Notes: generated from the letters alone by a model not told the origin. A DNA stretch of 21,789 nucleotides from Gemmatimonadota bacterium (GCA_003221825.1 QHUE01000182.1:1-21789), one strand, 5' to 3'; positions 14,986 through 21,567 are shown, numbered from the stretch's first letter. Translations and numbers: made by a program.

Positions 14986-15738
14986 ATGCTTCTTGCCCTG
15001 CTCGGGCTCGTCGCTTCTCTGCAGGTGCAGACCGGGTTTCTCGATCGCAACGTCACCGTCGGCGGGAGATCGTATCACTATCAGGTCTATGTCCCGGCCG
15101 ATTATCAAACGAAGCCGAGCTGGCCGGCGATCCTCTTCCTGCACGGCTCGGGCAAGCGGGGCGACGACGGGCTGCTTCAGACCACCGTTGGCCTGGCTCC
15201 CGCGATCCGGCAGAATCCGTCGCGCTATCCGGCGATCGTCGTGCTCCCGCAAGTGCCGCGCGACTCGCAGTGGGTCGGAACGCCCGCCGACATGGCCGTC
15301 GCCGCGCTGCAGCAGACGATGCGGGAATTCCACGTTGATCCGAATCGCGTCTATCTCACCGGTCTCTCGATGGGCGGACACGGGACGTGGTACGTCGCCT
15401 ACCGGCATCCCGAGCTGTTCGCCGCCATCGCCCCGATCTGCGGATGGGTGCGGGACTTCCCCCAGTTCCGCGGCTCGGTCCCGGTGGTGCCGGGGGATAG
15501 TGCCTCGATCATGCCCAATCTGGTTCAGCGCCTCGGCAAACTTCCGATCTGGATCTTCCACGGCGAAGTGGACCAAGTCGTCAATGTGAACGGGTCGCGC
15601 GAACCGGCGGCCGCGCTCAAGGCGGCTGGAGCGGACGTGCACTACACGGAGTTGCTGGGCCTGAATCACAACTCCTGGGATGCCGCGTACGCATCCGACG
15701 AGTTCAGGAACTGGCTATTCGCTCAGCAGCGACGCTGA
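14986..15738 (+). CDS. Secreted alpha/beta-hydrolase esterase (phospholipase/carboxylesterase, LpqC-like)
   Basis: 250 aa from the ATG at 14986, with GGAG 8 nt upstream; starting here gives a short hydrophobic signal MLLALLGLVASLQVQ. Fold markers in order: oxyanion strand AILFLHGSGKRGDDG, VVLPQVPRDSQW, the nucleophile elbow G126-L-S128-M-G130, WIFHGEVDQVVN with D196, and LLGLNHNSWDAAY with H228, giving a Ser-Asp-His triad. This layout resembles PHB-depolymerase/feruloyl-esterase-like secreted hydrolases. The substrate cannot be told from the sequence. Confidence 0.88.
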   Translation: MLLALLGLVASLQVQTGFLDRNVTVGGRSYHYQVYVPADYQTKPSWPAILFLHGSGKRGDDGLLQTTVGLAPAIRQNPSRYPAIVVLPQVPRDSQWVGTPADMAVAALQQTMREFHVDPNRVYLTGLSMGGHGTWYVAYRHPELFAAIAPICGWVRDFPQFRGSVPVVPGDSASIMPNLVQRLGKLPIWIFHGEVDQVVNVNGSREPAAALKAAGADVHYTELLGLNHNSWDAAYASDEFRNWLFAQQRR

Positions 15739-15770
15739 ACCAAAGGAACTACCGGAATCTGGGACAGAAT

Positions 15771-15902
15771 GTGAGTTTCAAGAGAACCCCTGAAGGAGGG
15801 CTGGGACTGCGAGCCCGGCTCGGTGGTCGCTCGTTTCAATTGGAACTGCGTCGCATTTACGACCACAACGGCCTGACCTTCGGAACACGCCTTCCATTCT
15901 GA
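15771..15902 (+). pseudogene. Probable C-terminal remnant of an outer-membrane beta-barrel protein
   Basis: A 43-codon stretch (GTG 15771 to TGA 15900-15902) reads as two or three amphipathic strands (GLGLRARLGGRSFQLELRRIY, then GLTFGTRLPF) and ends in phenylalanine, as outer-membrane barrels do. The frame stays open upstream of the GTG (NYRNLGQN) with no start or Shine-Dalgarno, and a terminator hairpin follows 11 nt after the stop. This looks like the tail of a lost gene, or a very small unknown protein. The remainder of the 15739-15987 gap holds only that terminator and the leader of the next gene. Confidence 0.45.
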
Positions 15903-15913
15903 CCACATAGCTG

Positions 15914-15946
15914 CGGCCCGCCGGCCACATGGCCAGCGGGCCGTTT
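15914..15946 (+). terminator. Hairpin terminator
   Basis: CGGCCCGC (15914-15921) pairs perfectly with GCGGGCCG (15936-15943). After one mismatch GGCC (15923-15926) pairs with GGCC (15931-15934) around the loop ACAT. TTT follows the stem. It separates the esterase region from the sugar dehydrogenase cluster. The short T-run makes it a moderate terminator. Confidence 0.65.
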
Positions 15947-15987
15947 GCGTGTCAAGTTAGAGCACTCTCTTCACGAGGAATCGCCTG

Positions 15988-16387
15988 ATGAACCGGCGTG
16001 AAGTGCTGCTCCTGCTCGCCGGGACGGCTGCGCTCCCCGATCGGCTGCTGGCAGTCGGGCGCGCCGTCCACCAACGCGTCCGCGTTGGAACGCTGCGCGC
16101 GCTCGATCCCCACCAGAATGAAACCGTCGCCGTCATTGCCGAGTTGATCATTCCCAAGAGACTTCGTGGGGTGCACCCCGCAGCAGCAGACCGAAATCGT
16201 CGAGGATTTGGACTACGAGCTCGCCCGCCTGCGCGACACCAAGAGCGATACCTCCAAGAATTTCTTCCAGGCCATGAAGTGGCTGACGTTGACCGGCTAC
16301 TACACGTCTGAAGTCGGCGCGACCTCCGAGCTGCACTACCGCGTCGTGCCGGGCCGCTACGAACCCTGCTACCCCCTCGAGCCATGA
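15988..16387 (+). pseudogene. Gluconate 2-dehydrogenase subunit 3 family (Tat-signal small subunit), broken by deletion and frameshift
   Basis: The family is the small gamma subunit that stabilises and carries a flavin dehydrogenase through the Tat pathway. An ATG at 15988 with GAGGA upstream gives NRREVLLLLAGTAALP, a twin-arginine type signal, then LRALDPHQNETVAVIAELIIPK. At 16156-16160 the frame shifts by +1 and resumes DFVGCTPQQQTEIVEDLDYE, then KWLTLTGYYTSEVGATSELHY and VPGRYEPC, the normal C-terminus, ending at 16387. In typical members about 45-50 residues (TDTPGA... to ...F/GRDFV) lie between these parts, so roughly 140-150 nt are missing. The stop overlaps the dehydrogenase start (ATGA), as expected for a coupled subunit pair. 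Real decay or an assembly deletion cannot be told apart here. Confidence 0.85.
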
Positions 16388-18048
16388 AAACCTACGACGC
16401 CATTGTGATCGGCTCCGGCATGTCGGGCGGCTGGGCGGCGAAGGAGCTGACCGAGCGCGGCCTGCAGACGCTCGTCCTCGAGGCCGGCCGACCGATCAAC
16501 CCGGAGACCGACTACGTCGAGCACGTGCCGATGTGGGAGATGAAGTTCCGCGGCATGGGCGACCGCAAGCGGCTGTCCCGGGAACAGCCGATCCAGCAGC
16601 AGTGCTACGCGTGCGACGAGATGGCCTACAAGTTCTTCGTGAACGACCTCGACAATCCTTACACCACGCCTCCCGACAAGCCGTTCTCCTGGATCCGCGG
16701 CCGCCAGGTCGGCGGGCGTTCGATCATGTGGGGCCGGCAGGTCTATCGCTGGAGCGACCTCGATTTCGAGGCGAACGCGCAAGAAGGGATCGGCGTGGAC
16801 TGGCCGATCCGCTACGCCGATATCGCGCCCTGGTACGACTACGTCGAGACGTTCGTCGGTATCAGCGGCCAGGCCGAAGGGCTGCCGCAGCTCCCCGACG
16901 GCAAGTTCCTCAAGCCGATGGCGCTGAACTGCGTCGAGCAGTCGGTGCGCGAGGCGGTCGGGCGCGCGTGGCCGGGCGAGCGCATGGTCACGATCGGCCG
17001 CTGCGCGGTGTTGACCGAGGCGCACAACGGCCGCGCCGCGTGCCACTACTGCGGGCCGTGCCATCGCGGCTGCATCACGCGCTCCTACTTCTCGAGCGTC
17101 AACGCGACGCTGCCGGCCGCGCAGGCGACAGGCCGCCTGACGCTGCGGCCCTATAGCGTGGTTCACAGCATCACGTACGACAAACGGCGCGGCCGGGCAA
17201 CCGGCGTGCGCGTGATCGACGGGCAGACCAAACACGCGCTCGAGTTCCAGGCGCGCCTCATCTTCCTCTGTGCCTCGACGATCGAATCGGCGCGGATCCT
17301 GCTCAACTCGGGGAACGGGTTCGCGAACTCGAGCGGCCAGGTCGGCAAGAACCTCATGGATCACATCATGGGCGGCGGTGCCAACGGCCGCATGGACGGA
17401 CCCGCCGACCGCGACAGCATCGGCAATCGCCCCAACGGGATCTACGTCCCGCGCTTCCGCAACATCGGGAAGGGCAAGTCCGCGTTCCTCCGCGGCTATG
17501 GCTTCCAGGGTGGTGGAGGACGGTCCGACTGGGGACGCGGCACCGAGCAGGCAGGTTTCGGGGCCGAGTTCAAGAAGTCGCTCCGGAAACCCGGTCCCTG
17601 GGGCTTCGGCCTGTACGGCTTCGGCGAAATGCTGCCGAAGGAGCAGAACTTCGTCGAGATCGACAAGAACAAGGTGGACGCGTGGGGCATTCCGGTCGCC
17701 CGGATCAGTTGCGCGTATGGCGAGAACGAGCAGGCGCTGCTGCATGATATGTCCATCACCGCCGCCGAGATGCTCGCCGAGGCCGGCGCGCACGACATCC
17801 AGCCGTACACCAGCAATAACCCACCGGGGCTCGTGATTCACGAGATGGGCACGGCGCGCATGGGCAAGGATCCCAAGACGTCGGTCCTCAACGCGCACAA
17901 TCAATGCTGGGATGTTCCGAATCTGTTCGTCACCGACGGCGCCTGTATGGCGTCGACGGCGTGTCAGAATCCCTCGATCACATACATGGCACTCACCGCG
18001 CGTGCGGCGGCCTACGCCGTCGACGCCCTGAAGCGACACGAGATCTGA
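16384..18048 (+). CDS. GMC-family FAD-dependent sugar dehydrogenase, catalytic subunit with Fe-S type cysteine motif
   Basis: 554 aa, no signal peptide, coupled by ATGA overlap to the Tat-signal subunit 3. The FAD-binding Rossmann motif is VIGSGMSGGWAAKE with the ribose-binding E34 in VLEAGRP. The flavin region GGRSIMWGRQVYRWS has no histidine where pyranose oxidase attaches FAD, so the cofactor is probably non-covalent. The catalytic pair is H486 (VIHEMGTARMG) and N529 (CQNPSITYMAL), spaced as in pyranose and choline oxidases. C220, C226 and C230 form Cys-x5-Cys-x3-Cys (with C223 in addition), the pattern of the iron-sulfur cluster in bacterial FAD-glucose dehydrogenase. This points to a dehydrogenase that passes electrons to a cytochrome or another carrier rather than an oxidase. 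Likely substrate is a sugar or glycoside; the position oxidised is not known. Confidence 0.9.
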   Translation: MKTYDAIVIGSGMSGGWAAKELTERGLQTLVLEAGRPINPETDYVEHVPMWEMKFRGMGDRKRLSREQPIQQQCYACDEMAYKFFVNDLDNPYTTPPDKPFSWIRGRQVGGRSIMWGRQVYRWSDLDFEANAQEGIGVDWPIRYADIAPWYDYVETFVGISGQAEGLPQLPDGKFLKPMALNCVEQSVREAVGRAWPGERMVTIGRCAVLTEAHNGRAACHYCGPCHRGCITRSYFSSVNATLPAAQATGRLTLRPYSVVHSITYDKRRGRATGVRVIDGQTKHALEFQARLIFLCASTIESARILLNSGNGFANSSGQVGKNLMDHIMGGGANGRMDGPADRDSIGNRPNGIYVPRFRNIGKGKSAFLRGYGFQGGGGRSDWGRGTEQAGFGAEFKKSLRKPGPWGFGLYGFGEMLPKEQNFVEIDKNKVDAWGIPVARISCAYGENEQALLHDMSITAAEMLAEAGAHDIQPYTSNNPPGLVIHEMGTARMGKDPKTSVLNAHNQCWDVPNLFVTDGACMASTACQNPSITYMALTARAAAYAVDALKRHEI

Positions 18049-18065
18049 AGGCGAGAGGAGGCAGG

Positions 18066-18899
18066 ATGGATCGGCGCGAATTCGTCCAGACGATCGCCGG
18101 CGCGGGCGTCGCGATTGCGTGCGGGGGCGCACGCCGCACGCCGCACGCCGCACGTCTCGACAAGGTGGGCCTGCAGCTCTATACCGTCCGCGACAAAATG
18201 AAGGAAGACTTCGAGGGCACGCTCGCGCACGTGGCCCAGATCGGCTACAAAGAGGTCGAGTTCGCGGGCTACTTCAATCACGTGCCGGCCGATGTGAAGG
18301 CAATCCTCGACCGACACGGACTCTCGGCCCCCTCCACGCACATCCCGTTCGAGAGCGACGACCAATGGAAGGCAGCGCTCGACGCGGCCAAGACGATCGG
18401 GCACGAGTACATCGTCATGCCCTGGATTCCCGCAGAACGGCGCAAGACGTTGGACGACTGGAAGAACTTCGCGCAGGTCTTCAACCACGCAGGGCAGGCC
18501 GCGCACGATGCCGGGATCCAGTTCGCCTATCACAACCACGATTTCGAATTCCCGAAGATGGACGGGCAGGTGCCCTACGATCTGCTGTTGCAGAGCACCG
18601 ACGCGCAGCTCGTGAAGCTCGAGATCGACCTGTACTGGATCACGAAGGCCGGTCAGGATCCGCTCGACTACTTCGCGCGCTGGCCGGGCCGGATTCCGCT
18701 TGTGCACGTCAAGGACTCGGCCGGCGCGCCCGAGCACAAGATGGCCGATGTGGGGCAGGGGAAGATCGATTGGAAGCGCATCTTCGCCAAGCGCGATCAG
18801 GCGGGGATCAAGCACTTCTTCGTCGAGCATGATCAGCCGCCGCAGCCGTTCGATGACATTGCGACGAGCTACAAATACTTGAAGGGGCTGGAGTTCTAA
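18066..18899 (+). CDS. Tat-exported sugar isomerase/epimerase-like TIM-barrel protein
   Basis: 277 aa; the ATG at 18066 follows a strong AGAGGAGG. The Tat signal has DRREFVQTIAGAGVAIACGG with the twin arginines at residues 3-4. The mature part is a xylose-isomerase-like/AP-endonuclease-2 type TIM barrel: VGLQLYTVRDKM, IGYKEVEFAGYF, FAYHNHDFEF, VKLEIDLYWITKAG, IPLVHVKD and KHFFVEHDQ, which supply the usual Glu/Asp/His metal ligands. The family covers isomerases, epimerases, hydratases and deglycosidases of keto-sugars, so the exact reaction is open. It lies 17 nt after the GMC dehydrogenase and overlaps the next isomerase gene by one base. The signal/mature junction is encoded by a 7-bp repeat. 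Confidence 0.9.
   Translation: MDRREFVQTIAGAGVAIACGGARRTPHAARLDKVGLQLYTVRDKMKEDFEGTLAHVAQIGYKEVEFAGYFNHVPADVKAILDRHGLSAPSTHIPFESDDQWKAALDAAKTIGHEYIVMPWIPAERRKTLDDWKNFAQVFNHAGQAAHDAGIQFAYHNHDFEFPKMDGQVPYDLLLQSTDAQLVKLEIDLYWITKAGQDPLDYFARWPGRIPLVHVKDSAGAPEHKMADVGQGKIDWKRIFAKRDQAGIKHFFVEHDQPPQPFDDIATSYKYLKGLEF
18128..18155 (+). repeat. Four tandem 7-bp repeats at a Tat-signal junction
   Basis: CGCACGC is repeated with exact 7-bp period at 18128, 18135, 18142 and 18149 (the last ends in T). It encodes ARRTPHAAR, just after the hydrophobic core of the Tat signal. The period does not match the codon length. Confidence 0.85.
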
Positions 18900-19753
18900 T
18901 GGCGGTCACGAGACGCGAGGCGTTGTTGAGTCTTGCAGTTGCACCATTGTTGGGGTCGTTACCGGCCGTCCGGCCATCGGGCCGTCCGGCCGCCAGTCTC
19001 AAGCAGTCCGCCAGCCGCTGGTGCTACCGGTCGATTCCGCTGCCCGATCTGTGCAAGGCCGGCAAAGCTATGGGACTCGCCGGCATCGATCTGCTCGCGG
19101 CCGACGACTGGCCGATCGTCCGCGACCAGGGGCTGGTCTGCTCGATGGGGTACGCGGCGATGCGGGACGACTTCATCCCCCGCGGCTTCAACGATCCGGC
19201 AAATCACGATCTGCTGGTCGGCGAACTGGAACGCGCGCTGCCGCTGGCGCAGCAGCACGGCGTGCCCAACCTCATCGCGATGTTCGGCAACCGGCAGGGA
19301 CGCAGCGACGCGCAGGCGACGGACGCGTGTGTGATGGGGCTCAAGCGCATCGCACCGGCGGCCGAGCGCTACGGCGTGACGATTTGCGTGGAGCTGCTCA
19401 ACAGCAAGGTGGACCACAAGGATTATCAGGGCGACCGCACCGCATTCGGTGCGGCGATCATCGAGGCGGTGGGATCACCCCGCGTGAAGCTGCTCTACGA
19501 CATCTACCACATGCAGATCATGGAAGGCGATGTGATTCGTACGATCCGCCAGCACGCGAGTCACATCGGGCACTTCCATACCGGGGGCGTGCCCGGACGC
19601 CACGAGCTGGACGACACGCAGGAGCTGAACTATCGCGCCATCGCGCGGGCGATCGCCGAAACGGGGTTCTCGGGGTATGTCGCGCACGAATTCGTCCCGA
19701 CCCGCGAACCGCTGCGCTCGCTGAAGGAGGCAGTGGAGGTGTGCTCCGTCTAG
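18899..19753 (+). CDS. Tat-exported hydroxypyruvate isomerase-like TIM-barrel protein
   Basis: 284 aa, ATG overlapping the previous stop by one base (TAATG). The N-terminus MAVTRREALLSLAVAPLLGSLPA is a Tat-type signal. The mature part closely follows the Hyi family: SIPLPDLCKAGKAMGLAGIDLL, RIAPAAERYGVTICVELLNSKVDH, LLYDIYHMQIMEGD, HIGHFHTGGVPGRHELDD and YVAHEFVPTR, with Glu, Asp and His metal ligands. Cytoplasmic Hyi interconverts hydroxypyruvate and tartronate semialdehyde; a periplasmic version next to a GMC dehydrogenase more likely acts on a keto-sugar. It is a distant paralogue of the preceding gene. The signal/mature junction is encoded by an 8-bp repeat array. Confidence 0.9.
   Translation: MAVTRREALLSLAVAPLLGSLPAVRPSGRPAASLKQSASRWCYRSIPLPDLCKAGKAMGLAGIDLLAADDWPIVRDQGLVCSMGYAAMRDDFIPRGFNDPANHDLLVGELERALPLAQQHGVPNLIAMFGNRQGRSDAQATDACVMGLKRIAPAAERYGVTICVELLNSKVDHKDYQGDRTAFGAAIIEAVGSPRVKLLYDIYHMQIMEGDVIRTIRQHASHIGHFHTGGVPGRHELDDTQELNYRAIARAIAETGFSGYVAHEFVPTREPLRSLKEAVEVCSV
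18964..18995 (+). repeat. Four 8-bp repeats at a second Tat-signal junction
   Basis: GGCCGTCC, GGCCATCG, GGCCGTCC and GGCCGCCA follow with exact 8-bp period; the 12-bp GGCCGTCCGGCC occurs twice, 16 bp apart. It encodes VRPSGRPAAS, just after the hydrophobic signal core. Confidence 0.75.
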
Positions 19754-19795
19754 CCTGTGTCCAATGAGGCAAAGCCCGAGTCTTGATGGGAGCGT

Positions 19796-20338
19796 ATGCT
19801 CCCGTCCAACACCCGCCACCTCGCGCGCCTGGTTCTCCTGAGCCTGATGCTGACGTTCATCGCGGCGCGAGTCGTCAGCATTCTGATGATGCTGCACTGG
19901 ATGCCGGACATCTTTCTCTATGTGCGCGATACCCACGTCCACCATCTGAACTACGGGATCTTCCTCCTCGTCGGCGTGGGGGCCTATCTGCTGTTCCATC
20001 CCGGCCCGGCGACCGCCCCGGCCGCGGTCGTCTACGGCATCGGTCTGGGCCTCACCTTCGACGAGTTCGGGATGTGGCTGCACTTGAACGGCGATTACGG
20101 GCAACGCGCCAGCTTCGACGCGGTGATCGTGCTGGCCACGGCCCTGGGCCTCGCCGGCTTCACCCCGCCGCTCACGCGCTGGCGTCCCCGGCAGTTCGCC
20201 ACGGCGCTGCTGTTCCTTCTCCTCCTCGCCGGATCCCTCCGGCTGGCGGCGCGAGCCGTCCCCACGACGCCGTTGCGCATCCGAGGGCCGTCACAGCGAC
20301 GCCGTAATGGCGGCAACCCCTTCTATAAGGAAGCATGA
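19796..20338 (+). CDS. Conserved integral membrane protein with HxHH and DEF motifs, function unknown
   Basis: 180 aa, ATG preceded by GGGAG. About four or five hydrophobic segments (roughly 10-33, 53-68, 72-90, 108-126, 133-150). Distinctive are DTHVHHLNYGIFLL after the first helix and GIGLGLTFDEFGMWLHLNGDY between helices. I have seen the same arrangement, a histidine cluster plus 'GxGxGLxxDEFxxxLH', in uncharacterised membrane proteins of Actinobacteria. The clustered His, Asp and Glu suggest a metal site or an enzyme active site at the membrane face, but that is inference. The stop overlaps the next gene (ATGA). Confidence 0.8.
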   Translation: MLPSNTRHLARLVLLSLMLTFIAARVVSILMMLHWMPDIFLYVRDTHVHHLNYGIFLLVGVGAYLLFHPGPATAPAAVVYGIGLGLTFDEFGMWLHLNGDYGQRASFDAVIVLATALGLAGFTPPLTRWRPRQFATALLFLLLLAGSLRLAARAVPTTPLRIRGPSQRRRNGGNPFYKEA

Positions 20339-20733
20339 TGGACCGAGCGCTCGGAGGCCTTCTCGTCGGCATCGTGATTGGGATCGTGATGGCGTGGCTC
20401 TACTTCGTGGTCTGGAGGCTGCGCTACAGCGCAGCGATTCGCGAGAATGCGGTGCAGCGCAGTCTCGCCGTCACCGCCGGGAAAGTTCACGAGCAGCTCG
20501 TGCCGTACCTCCCCGAGTTCGGCTTCAATCCGAAGGATGCGCGCTTTCTGGGCAGTCCGGTCGATCTCATCGTGTTCGACGGGCTCGCCGCGGGGGACGT
20601 GCGCCGGGTGGTGTTCCTGGAAGTGAAGACCGGGGGCGCGGCGCTCTCGCCGCGCGAGCGGCAGGTCCGCGCCGTGATCGAAGCCCGCGAGGTCGCGTGG
20701 GCCGAGCTCCGGCTCACGCGGGCCCAGGGCTAA
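20335..20733 (+). CDS. Membrane-anchored Holliday junction resolvase-related endonuclease-like protein
   Basis: 132 aa from ATG 20335 (ATGA overlap; ATG 20338 is equally possible). AAGGA lies upstream. Residues 6-26 form one transmembrane helix (LGGLLVGIVIGIVMAWLYFVV). The cytoplasmic part carries YLPEFGFNPKDARFLGSPVDLIVFDG with D77 and VVFLEVKTG with E96-x-K98, then LSPRERQVRAVIE. This is the PD-(D/E)XK arrangement seen in proteins related to archaeal Holliday junction resolvases (Endonuc_Holl-type family). Nuclease activity is plausible from the conserved acidic and lysine residues but untested. The membrane anchor is a known feature of this family and its purpose is unclear. Confidence 0.85.
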   Translation: MMDRALGGLLVGIVIGIVMAWLYFVVWRLRYSAAIRENAVQRSLAVTAGKVHEQLVPYLPEFGFNPKDARFLGSPVDLIVFDGLAAGDVRRVVFLEVKTGGAALSPRERQVRAVIEAREVAWAELRLTRAQG

Positions 20734-20782
20734 TACGCCAACGATTTGCTACATTGACAGCTCCTCGAACCTGGAACGGTTC

Positions 20783-20989
20783 ATGAAGAGCATCCTCTGG
20801 GGCGCGGTCATCATCGCCATCGGGCTGGTGCGTGGCGACTCGGTCTTTCGCGGTGACTTCAACGTCCTGAGCATCTTCTTCGACGCCCTCGGCGTGTTCT
20901 TCATCATGCGGGGCTTGGTGTCGGTGTATCAAGCGAAACAGCAGGAGTCAGTGTCCGCGCCGCCCACTCCGCCACCCCCAGGACACTGA
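20783..20989 (+). CDS. Small membrane protein with two hydrophobic segments, unknown function
   Basis: 68 aa. MKSILWGAVIIAIGLVRGD and LSIFFDALGVFFIMRGLVSVY form two hydrophobic segments separated by a short polar turn, followed by a Ser/Pro tail (APPTPPPPGH). The ribosome binding site is weak. The 49 bp upstream contain TACATT (20750-20755), a possible -10, without a recognisable -35. I recognise no family. Confidence 0.65.
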   Translation: MKSILWGAVIIAIGLVRGDSVFRGDFNVLSIFFDALGVFFIMRGLVSVYQAKQQESVSAPPTPPPPGH

Positions 20990-21046
20990 TCTGCGAGAGG
21001 CGCTCGCCACTGGTGCGCGGAGCGTCAAGGGAAGCAAGATTCCAGC

Positions 21047-21271
21047 ATGAAGAAGCGCCAGATGTATGAAGCCGCTGAGATCATCGTCACGTTCGATCCC
21101 GACGTGTGCATTCACTCCGGAGTCTGTCTGATGGGGCTTCCGGACGTGTTTGATATCAAGCGCAAGCGGTGGATCCGCCCCGAGCTCCAGCCCCCGGATG
21201 TGGTGGCGGAGCAGGTGATGCGCTGCCCCTCCGGCGCGCTCCAGTTCGTGCGCCGGCGGAAGACTGATTAA
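21047..21271 (+). CDS. YjdI-type divergent 4Fe-4S mono-cluster protein
   Basis: 74 aa. The core VTFDPDVCIHSGVCLMGLPDVFD, then RKRWIRPE and VMRCPSGALQFVRR, matches the divergent 4Fe-4S mono-cluster domain (YjdI, Fer4_19). Visible candidate ligands are C21, C27 and C60, with H23 in the CIHSG motif as a possible fourth. The family's role is poorly known; electron transfer or Fe-S sensing is inferred from the cluster. The ATG at 21047 is weakly preceded by GGGAAG; ATG 21062 is an alternative start that would still keep the domain. No partner gene is obvious. Confidence 0.88.
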   Translation: MKKRQMYEAAEIIVTFDPDVCIHSGVCLMGLPDVFDIKRKRWIRPELQPPDVVAEQVMRCPSGALQFVRRRKTD

Positions 21272-21282
21272 GTTGTCCGCCG

Positions 21283-21567
21283 ATGCCGACCTACGAGTAC
21301 AAGTGCCCCAACGGGCACCTGTTTGAAAAGACGTTTCCCCGCATCACGAGTAAGCGCCACGCGAAATGCCCGGTGTGCGGCAAGAGCGCGGAGCGGCTGA
21401 TCTCGGGCGGCGCCGGCGTGCATTTCAAGGGCTCCGGGTTCTACGCGACCGATTACAAACGACCGGCTGGAACGTCGGAGAAAGCCGACAGTACGGCGGA
21501 GAAAGCCGAGAAGACCCCGAAGCCCGACGTGAAGCCGCCCAAGAAAGACTCTAGCTCCGACAAGTGA
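21283..21567 (+). CDS. FmdB-family zinc ribbon protein
   Basis: 94 aa. The N-terminus MPTYEYKCPNGHLFEK and KCPVCGKSAERLISGG form the small zinc ribbon of the FmdB putative regulatory family: one Cys/His knuckle at CPNGH and one CxxC at CPVCG. VHFKGSGFYATDYKR is the usual continuation. The C-terminal 40 residues are low-complexity Lys/Glu/Pro/Ser, as is common in this family. It starts 11 nt after the preceding stop, and its own stop overlaps the argS start (GTGA). The function of the family is not established. Confidence 0.92.
   Translation: MPTYEYKCPNGHLFEKTFPRITSKRHAKCPVCGKSAERLISGGAGVHFKGSGFYATDYKRPAGTSEKADSTAEKAEKTPKPDVKPPKKDSSSDK

Noticed and set aside
16369..18153. Open frame of 594 codons on the minus strand opposite the GMC dehydrogenase
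   Set aside because: It is a GC-rich mirror of a clearly recognisable + strand gene, has an Arg/His/Asp-rich composition and matches no family.
20750..20755. TACATT as a -10 element before the 68-aa membrane protein
   Set aside because: No acceptable -35 at 16-18 bp, and the hexamer alone is too weak to list as a promoter.
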